This document shows, piece by piece, positions 32,644-35,650 of a stretch of DNA of 35,650 bases. Each line of letters begins with the position of its first letter. The stretch's first letter is position 1. The DNA is from a virus. The notes below the pieces were generated by a model. That model worked only from the letters and a program-made list of their open reading frames with translations. It did not search any database and was not told the origin of the DNA. The position numbers were made by a program, and so were the translations under genes. The stretch spans positions 1-35,650 of the IMG/VR virus record IMGVR_UViG_3300025671_000216; one strand, 5' to 3'.

Positions 32644-32901
32644 TTATTCGTTTACAAATACTTTAAAAATATGATTGCTCTTGGAAAAAGTATATTCCAT
32701 AGCGTCAAGATTTTTATGTTCTCTCTGTTCTTTTAGGAAAGCATGTTTTTTAATACTTTCTAAATCTACATTGCGCTTCCAGCCATTAAATGTAATTGCC
32801 GGTGATGTTTCCACATATACACGATTTAAGGATATATGGAAAAACTGATCCATATCAATAAGCTTACGAAGCTTATTGAAAAATTCTACTGATTCTTTCA
32901 T
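32644..32901 (-). CDS. Small unknown protein (85 aa)
   Basis: Not recognised. It begins with a helix (ESVEFFNKLRKLIDMDQFF), then strands with VYVETSPAITFNGWKRNV, a basic helix and a C-terminal strand NHIFKVFVNE. Codons 5-13 form the longest perfect repeat of the region (TCAATAAGCTT and its complement, 32865-32889, loop of three). It overlaps the preceding gene's stop by four bases (ATGA). Confidence 0.5.
   Translation of the reverse strand: MKESVEFFNKLRKLIDMDQFFHISLNRVYVETSPAITFNGWKRNVDLESIKKHAFLKEQREHKNLDAMEYTFSKSNHIFKVFVNE
32865..32889. repeat. Perfect 11-bp hairpin in the 85-aa gene
   Basis: TCAATAAGCTT and AAGCTTATTGA around a 3-base loop, near the start of the gene. Confidence 0.85.
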
Positions 32902-33221
32902 GATTTTTGATTTTTAATCTTTTCAACTGTCCATAAAAGGTCGCACACAAGCGCATAGGTATGTCTTAAAGGCACTTTACGTTTAATTGGGCCTATGATA
33001 CCAGATTTTAATAAAGCTTCGTACATACCTTCGTTTTCGCTATAATCTTTAATGATTATTTCGTCGTCAGCGAGTTTCACATAATCAATGTTCAATGTCG
33101 CTGTTGCTACTGCGTCTCCGGTAGCTTCTTCTATTAAGGTGATTGCGGTTCTTTTATTGGCATAATTACCATATACCAGAACGCAATCCCATTCTTTGAA
33201 TTTTACAAGATTTTTTCCCAT
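32898..33221 (-). CDS. Conserved-looking DUF4313-like protein (107 aa)
   Basis: Sequence pattern: VLVYGNYANKRTAITLIEEA, then ATATLNIDYVKLADDEIIIK followed by DYSENEGMYEALLKSGII. The DYSENEGM block and the preceding strand recur in phage and plasmid proteins annotated as DUF4313-like. No role is known. The start is 25 bases downstream of the ATATATAA element at 33246-33253. The pattern assignment is from memory of the family and should be tested. Confidence 0.5.
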   Translation of the reverse strand: MGKNLVKFKEWDCVLVYGNYANKRTAITLIEEATGDAVATATLNIDYVKLADDEIIIKDYSENEGMYEALLKSGIIGPIKRKVPLRHTYALVCDLLWTVEKIKNQKS

Positions 33222-33245
33222 AAATAAAAGTCACTGTTTAACGTA

Positions 33246-33253
33246 TTATATAT
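33246..33253 (-). promoter_or_regulatory. ATATATAA element before the 107-aa gene
   Basis: On the minus strand GCTAACACTATATATAATACG contains ATATATAA and a TATAAT-like -10. It lies 25 bases upstream of the ATG at 33221, and its upstream side is one arm of a 22-bp inverted repeat. It shares the core with the sites at 32603-32610 and 33504-33511. Confidence 0.4.
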
Positions 33254-33366
33254 AGTGTTAGCAAACATTTACAAAGTAAAGTGTAAAATCACCAACCCAA
33301 GCGTTAAGCCAACTAAAACACCTACAAAAAAGTTAGGTAAATTAAAACGTTTGCTAACACTGTATA
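33249..33366. repeat. 22-bp inverted repeat spanning the end of a small membrane gene
   Basis: Arms at 33249-33270 and 33345-33366 match at 20 of 22 positions, with a perfect 13-bp core GTTTGCTAACACT at 33349-33361 and its complement at 33254-33266. The 74-bp spacer encodes the transmembrane end of the 59-aa protein. One arm is in the coding sequence (YSVSKRF) and the other covers its stop and the promoter-like element. It could be a regulatory RNA stem, a terminator, or recombination sites for inversion. Confidence 0.75.
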
Positions 33367-33448
33367 AACTCAATAATTTATCAGTGAGTTCATTATCTGT
33401 TTGCTCCATATCCGCAACTAATTCTAATATTTTTTCTCTTGTTGTCAT
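33269..33448 (-). CDS. Small C-terminal transmembrane protein (59 aa)
   Basis: ATG at 33448 to TAA at 33269-33271. The first 36 residues are polar (MTTREKILELVADMEQTDNE, then LTDKLLSLYSVSKRFN). Residues 37-59 are a hydrophobic helix rich in Gly, Leu and Val (FFVGVLVGLTLGLVILHFTL), so the protein is tail-anchored. It is preceded by a hairpin with ATATATAA in its loop, and a 22-bp inverted repeat spans its 3' half. The opposite-strand frame in this stretch is a shadow. Function unknown. Confidence 0.6.
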   Translation of the reverse strand: MTTREKILELVADMEQTDNELTDKLLSLYSVSKRFNLPNFFVGVLVGLTLGLVILHFTL

Positions 33449-33484
33449 ATTTATTAAATTACTAAGTTTATACTATTACGTTAA

Positions 33485-33530
33485 AAGGTGACTAATTAAC
33501 CATTTATATATACTGTTAATTGGTCACCTT
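33485..33530 (-). promoter_or_regulatory. Large intergenic hairpin with ATATATAA loop
   Basis: A 16-bp stem (33485-33500 with 33515-33530), with one T-G wobble, closes a 14-base loop that contains TTTATATATA on the plus strand and ATATATAA on the minus strand (33504-33511). It lies between the 155-aa gene and the small membrane gene, whose ATG is 56 bases past the element. After the stem on the minus strand comes TTTT, which also suits a terminator. It is either a terminator with an AT-rich loop or a structured promoter. Confidence 0.6.
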
Positions 33531-33547
33531 ATTAGTGCCTGCTCTTA

Positions 33548-34015
33548 TTACCACCAAGATGAGTAATAGTATTTGTCTCCTTCTTCGTGTGCGTCTATAA
33601 TAGCTTCTAAAGGCTTTAAGATGCTTTCTAAGGACTTTAAATACCATTTGGTATAGTTGGTACTACCGAAGAAAAAACCGCCTTGTGTTGGCAGTATTTC
33701 ATTTAATTTTTCTTCTGTTTCATAATCAGGTACTTCAAAAGGTTCTTTTTCTTCAAAACGTTTGCCGTCTTTCCAGCCAGAAGATGTTACAAGCATTTCA
33801 GTTCGTGTACCTCCTTCTTTGTACGTTTTAACGGCTTCTTTACACGTTTCAAGAAATTCTTTTAGTGTGTCTAAAGGAACTTCTCCCTGATCATTATCTC
33901 CGCCTACGCGTTCTACAAACCACGCATGAATGTGGTTTTCTTTTCTCCAGTAGAAAACTTCAAAGTTTTCACCGGTTCTTTCGTCATGTTTGTGTAACCA
34001 TGCATCTAATCCCAT
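33548..34015 (-). CDS. Conserved phage protein of the MGLDxxL type (155 aa)
   Basis: Starts MGLDAWLHKHDERTG, followed by VFYWRKENHIHAWFVERVGG, the DNDQGEVPLDTLKEFLETCK segment, and a C-terminal GGFFFGSTNYTKWYLKSLES. This order (MGLDxxL, YWRK.NxIHxWF, LP...GFFFGStxYdxWY) is widespread in phage and bacterial proteins of unknown function. The conserved His and Asp residues might bind metal, but no catalysis has been described to my knowledge. Start context AATTATG. Confidence 0.65.
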   Translation of the reverse strand: MGLDAWLHKHDERTGENFEVFYWRKENHIHAWFVERVGGDNDQGEVPLDTLKEFLETCKEAVKTYKEGGTRTEMLVTSSGWKDGKRFEEKEPFEVPDYETEEKLNEILPTQGGFFFGSTNYTKWYLKSLESILKPLEAIIDAHEEGDKYYYSSWW

Positions 34016-34026
34016 AATTTCTGATT

Positions 34027-34299
34027 TTATTCGATTATTGTATTGTTTAATTTGTCCATTAATTCACGTACACCATGTTGATTCAGCATAGGTACACTAC
34101 GCTTTCCTTTAATTGGGTCATGAATAATTACCTCATAAGGATATGGCGTGTTGGTATGCGCCATATCCCCTGTTACTACACGAATATAAATACCATTGCC
34201 AAAGGTATAATCCGCGTATTTATTCAATTCAGTAATGTATTCTCTACCATCGATTTTGGTAAAGCGTACAAACTTCAGTTTTGAAAACCACTGTTTCAT
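34027..34299 (-). CDS. Unknown small protein (90 aa)
   Basis: Not recognised. A mainly beta protein with FTKIDGREYITELNKYADY, NGIYIRVVTGDMAH and a helix at the C terminus (LNQHGVRELMDKLNNT). It directly follows the PRTRC C gene with a four-base overlap (ATGA). A perfect 10-bp inverted repeat (34139-34168) lies in its coding sequence. Adjacent position makes a PRTRC-related accessory role possible, not shown. Confidence 0.5.
   Translation of the reverse strand: MKQWFSKLKFVRFTKIDGREYITELNKYADYTFGNGIYIRVVTGDMAHTNTPYPYEVIIHDPIKGKRSVPMLNQHGVRELMDKLNNTIIE
34139..34168. repeat. Perfect 10-bp hairpin in the 90-aa gene
   Basis: GGATATGGCG and CGCCATATCC around a 10-base loop. Confidence 0.85.
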
Positions 34300-34502
34300 C
34301 CTTTAGTACCTAAATTGGCTGTAAAGGTGTAAACAGCTTTACCATCTTCAATGATTGGTCCTTCTACTGTAGCGTTGGCTAAAGCAGGATGTTTGTCGCT
34401 ATAATATTTAGCGATTTGAAGCTCTGTCATGCTCCCTGAAACATCAGGTAACACTTCGTCTTTATATTTAAAGACGCGTTCTAATTGTCTACTTGTTCCC
34501 AT
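34296..34502 (-). CDS. PRTRC system protein C, ubiquitin-like (68 aa)
   Basis: PRTRC C is a small beta-grasp (ubiquitin-like) protein. The signature is RVFKYKDEVLPDVSGSM, then ELQIAKYYSDKHPALANATV, then a last strand ending YTFTANLGTKG. The chain ends in Gly68, so a free C-terminal glycine is available for E1 adenylation without any processing. The length of 68 aa is usual. It overlaps the stop of PRTRC E by one base. A perfect 8-bp inverted repeat with a 4-base loop is in the first third (34457-34476). The E1 and E2 partners are 8 kb further in the same direction. Confidence 0.85.
   Translation of the reverse strand: MGTSRQLERVFKYKDEVLPDVSGSMTELQIAKYYSDKHPALANATVEGPIIEDGKAVYTFTANLGTKG
34457..34476. 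repeat. Perfect 8-bp hairpin in PRTRC C
   Basis: CGTCTTTA and TAAAGACG around a 4-base loop, in codons for RVFKYKDE. Confidence 0.75.
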
Positions 34503-35413
34503 TATTTTCCGTAATTATCAATTAATTTAAATAGTTTGTGTATGCTTTCCACTGTTTGTTCGTCTTTGTTGATGCCAGTCAGTGTAAGCCCTTGTTTCTT
34601 AGCTTTCTCTCGAAGTTTTACCCACTCTGTTTCCACTGTAAGCTCTTTTGTAGCGTTGGCTAAATCAGCTAAACTTACTTGTGGTTGTGGGTATACTGAA
34701 CCACCAGGCACCGGAATTGGAGCTGTTTTTGCACGCTCTTTAATACGCTCTCTGATAGTTGGTAATTCTGCAATTTCCTCAGGAGTTTTCGGAGGAGGAG
34801 GTGCTGTCATAGGTTCAAAAACGTCATCAGGATCCATTAAAGGTAATTCGTCAGGAGAAGCGTATGCTTCTTCCAACAATTCCTGTTCTTCTTCAGTAAG
34901 TATTAACGTACCTTGTGTTGTCGTTTTACTTTCTGATTTAGCTTCAATCGGTTTGGTTTCAACCTTTTCCTCTACAGGAGGAGGTTTAGGTTCCGATTTC
35001 TTTTCAGGCTTTTCGGGTTCTGTTGCTTGTGCAAACAGGTCCGGTTTGCTTTCTGATTTTGCTTCAGATTTGCCTTCTACTTTCGCAGTTGTTTTCTTTG
35101 CAGTAGTTTTCTTTGTAGCTTCTTTAGCTTTCGCAGTCAAATCTTTTTCAGCGTCCTCTAATGCCTTTGCTAAAGAATTGATACGTTCTACATTAGTTTG
35201 ATGCGTATTTAAGAACTGTTGTAAGTCTTGTTGCATCATTTGTTCGATTTCTTCAGGTGTACCTTCAAATTCTAAAGGTGACACATTAAAGTCTGTTTTA
35301 CTTGTTCGTAAGTTGAACTGTAAGAACATGTGAAGTTCACCAGCATTCTTAGATGGTGAAATTTTGAGTGTCACATCTAAGTGCGACACTACAGGTAATA
35401 GTGTTTGTAACAT
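34502..35413 (-). CDS. PRTRC system protein E (303 aa)
   Basis: The N-terminal domain (1-90) fits PRTRC E: LQTLLPVVSHLDVTLKISPS, then LHMFLQFNLRT, then SPLEFEGTPEEIEQMMQQDL. The middle (about 110-180) is low-complexity and rich in Lys, Ala, Glu, Ser and Pro (KKTTAKKTTAKVEGKSEAKS), so it is disordered and could be a target for modification. The C-terminal part has proline-rich PPPPKTPEEIAELPTI and an ending with KKQGLTLTGINKDEQT. It sits just before C, the normal E-C order. The opposite-strand frame of 221 aa is a shadow of its biased composition. Confidence 0.75.
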   Translation of the reverse strand: MLQTLLPVVSHLDVTLKISPSKNAGELHMFLQFNLRTSKTDFNVSPLEFEGTPEEIEQMMQQDLQQFLNTHQTNVERINSLAKALEDAEKDLTAKAKEATKKTTAKKTTAKVEGKSEAKSESKPDLFAQATEPEKPEKKSEPKPPPVEEKVETKPIEAKSESKTTTQGTLILTEEEQELLEEAYASPDELPLMDPDDVFEPMTAPPPPKTPEEIAELPTIRERIKERAKTAPIPVPGGSVYPQPQVSLADLANATKELTVETEWVKLREKAKKQGLTLTGINKDEQTVESIHKLFKLIDNYGK

Positions 35414-35418
35414 AATAA

Positions 35419-35650
35419 TTAAGTATTTAATAATTGATATTCTAAAGCATCGTAGGTCAAGGTCATTGATTCTATACGTGCCATTAAACTTTCCAAATAT
35501 TCTTTAAATTTTACATCATCATTACAAATGTAGTATCCTTTAGATGATGATGCGAGTCTTGGTACCAGTCCATGTACACGAATGTACTGAACTATTTTTC
35601 TCAGTTTTGGTGGTTTGGTATTAAACACAGCTGTTCGAGGAAAGTTGTTT
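35419..35650 (-). CDS. Small protein, 5' end cut by the window edge
   Basis: The frame is open to the right edge, so the start is outside or is the weak GTG at 35628. The visible part has PPKLRKIVQYIRVHGLVP, then LASSSKGYYICNDDVKFKEY and LESLMARIESMTLTYDAL. The order (helix-turn-helix-like N terminus, then SxGYYxxxDxxxxxxYxxSLxxRI) resembles small winged-helix phage proteins. It ends five bases before PRTRC E, so it may be the first gene of that unit and a regulator, but this is inference. Confidence 0.45.
   Translation of the reverse strand, partial: NNFPRTAVFNTKPPKLRKIVQYIRVHGLVPRLASSSKGYYICNDDVKFKEYLESLMARIESMTLTYDALEYQLLNT

Noticed and set aside
33255-33491. 78-aa plus-strand frame
   Set aside because: Antisense to the 59-aa membrane protein, which has a sensible ATG, a transmembrane helix and fits the leftward operon.
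34536-35201. 221-aa Ser/Val/Phe-rich plus-strand frame
   Set aside because: Antisense shadow of PRTRC E, caused by its Lys/Glu/Ala-biased codons. No start context and no recognisable motif.
1-35650. Alternative genetic code (TAG or TGA read through), known in some crAss-like phages
   Set aside because: TAA, TGA and TAG all end genes here at sensible places, and long genes run without needing recoding.
1-35650. tRNA genes, CRISPR arrays, insertion sequences, integrase or attachment sites
   Set aside because: No cloverleaf, regularly spaced direct repeats, transposase or integrase motif was seen; repeats present are short inverted ones.

Overview
The window reads as part of a tailed-phage genome that infects a Bacteroidota host, most like a crAss-like phage (Crassvirales). 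The evidence is a giant virion-type RNA polymerase gene ending a rightward block, a leftward replication block that meets it head to head at a terminator, an HU/IHF-like gene beside a DnaB-type helicase, strong AT richness, almost no Shine-Dalgarno sequences, and start codons set in an AATTATG context. No rRNA, tRNA, integrase, insertion sequence or CRISPR array was seen. The genetic code looks standard: TAA, TGA and TAG all end genes.

Layout. (1) Positions 1-15051, + strand: the tail of one gene, two coiled-coil or helical proteins of 247 and 665 aa, and a 4050-aa polyprotein-like gene with a zincin motif (HEFGH) and an RNA polymerase catalytic motif (DNDGD). These are probably virion proteins ejected into the host. 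(2) 15164-15190: bidirectional terminator between the convergent blocks. (3) 15228-23695, - strand: small genes, a membrane-anchored CAP-domain protein, a 28-aa glycine-zipper peptide, then a DNA replication and recombination set (NinB-like, PD-(D/E)XK nuclease, coiled-coil protein, 5'-3' exonuclease, SSB, HU-like protein, DnaB helicase). (4) 23698-35650, - strand: an accessory block framed by a PRTRC system. PRTRC E and C lie at the upstream end (34.3-35.4 kb). PRTRC F, B and ThiF lie 8 kb downstream (24.2-26.6 kb). Between them sit an ArdC-like antirestriction metalloprotease, a nucleotidyltransferase-fold protein, zinc-binding proteins and many small unknowns.

The most striking biology is the PRTRC set. 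It amounts to a ubiquitin-like protein with a free C-terminal glycine (C), an E2-like protein with a candidate active cysteine (B), and an E1/ThiF-like adenylating enzyme with its nucleotide-binding and cysteine motifs in place. All are carried by a phage and dispersed within one leftward transcription unit. The same block is unusually rich in perfect 9-11 bp inverted repeats inside coding sequence. It also has three intergenic sites sharing ATATATAA, two of them in hairpin loops, which could be phage promoters. Family names come from reading the translations by eye; no database search was possible.
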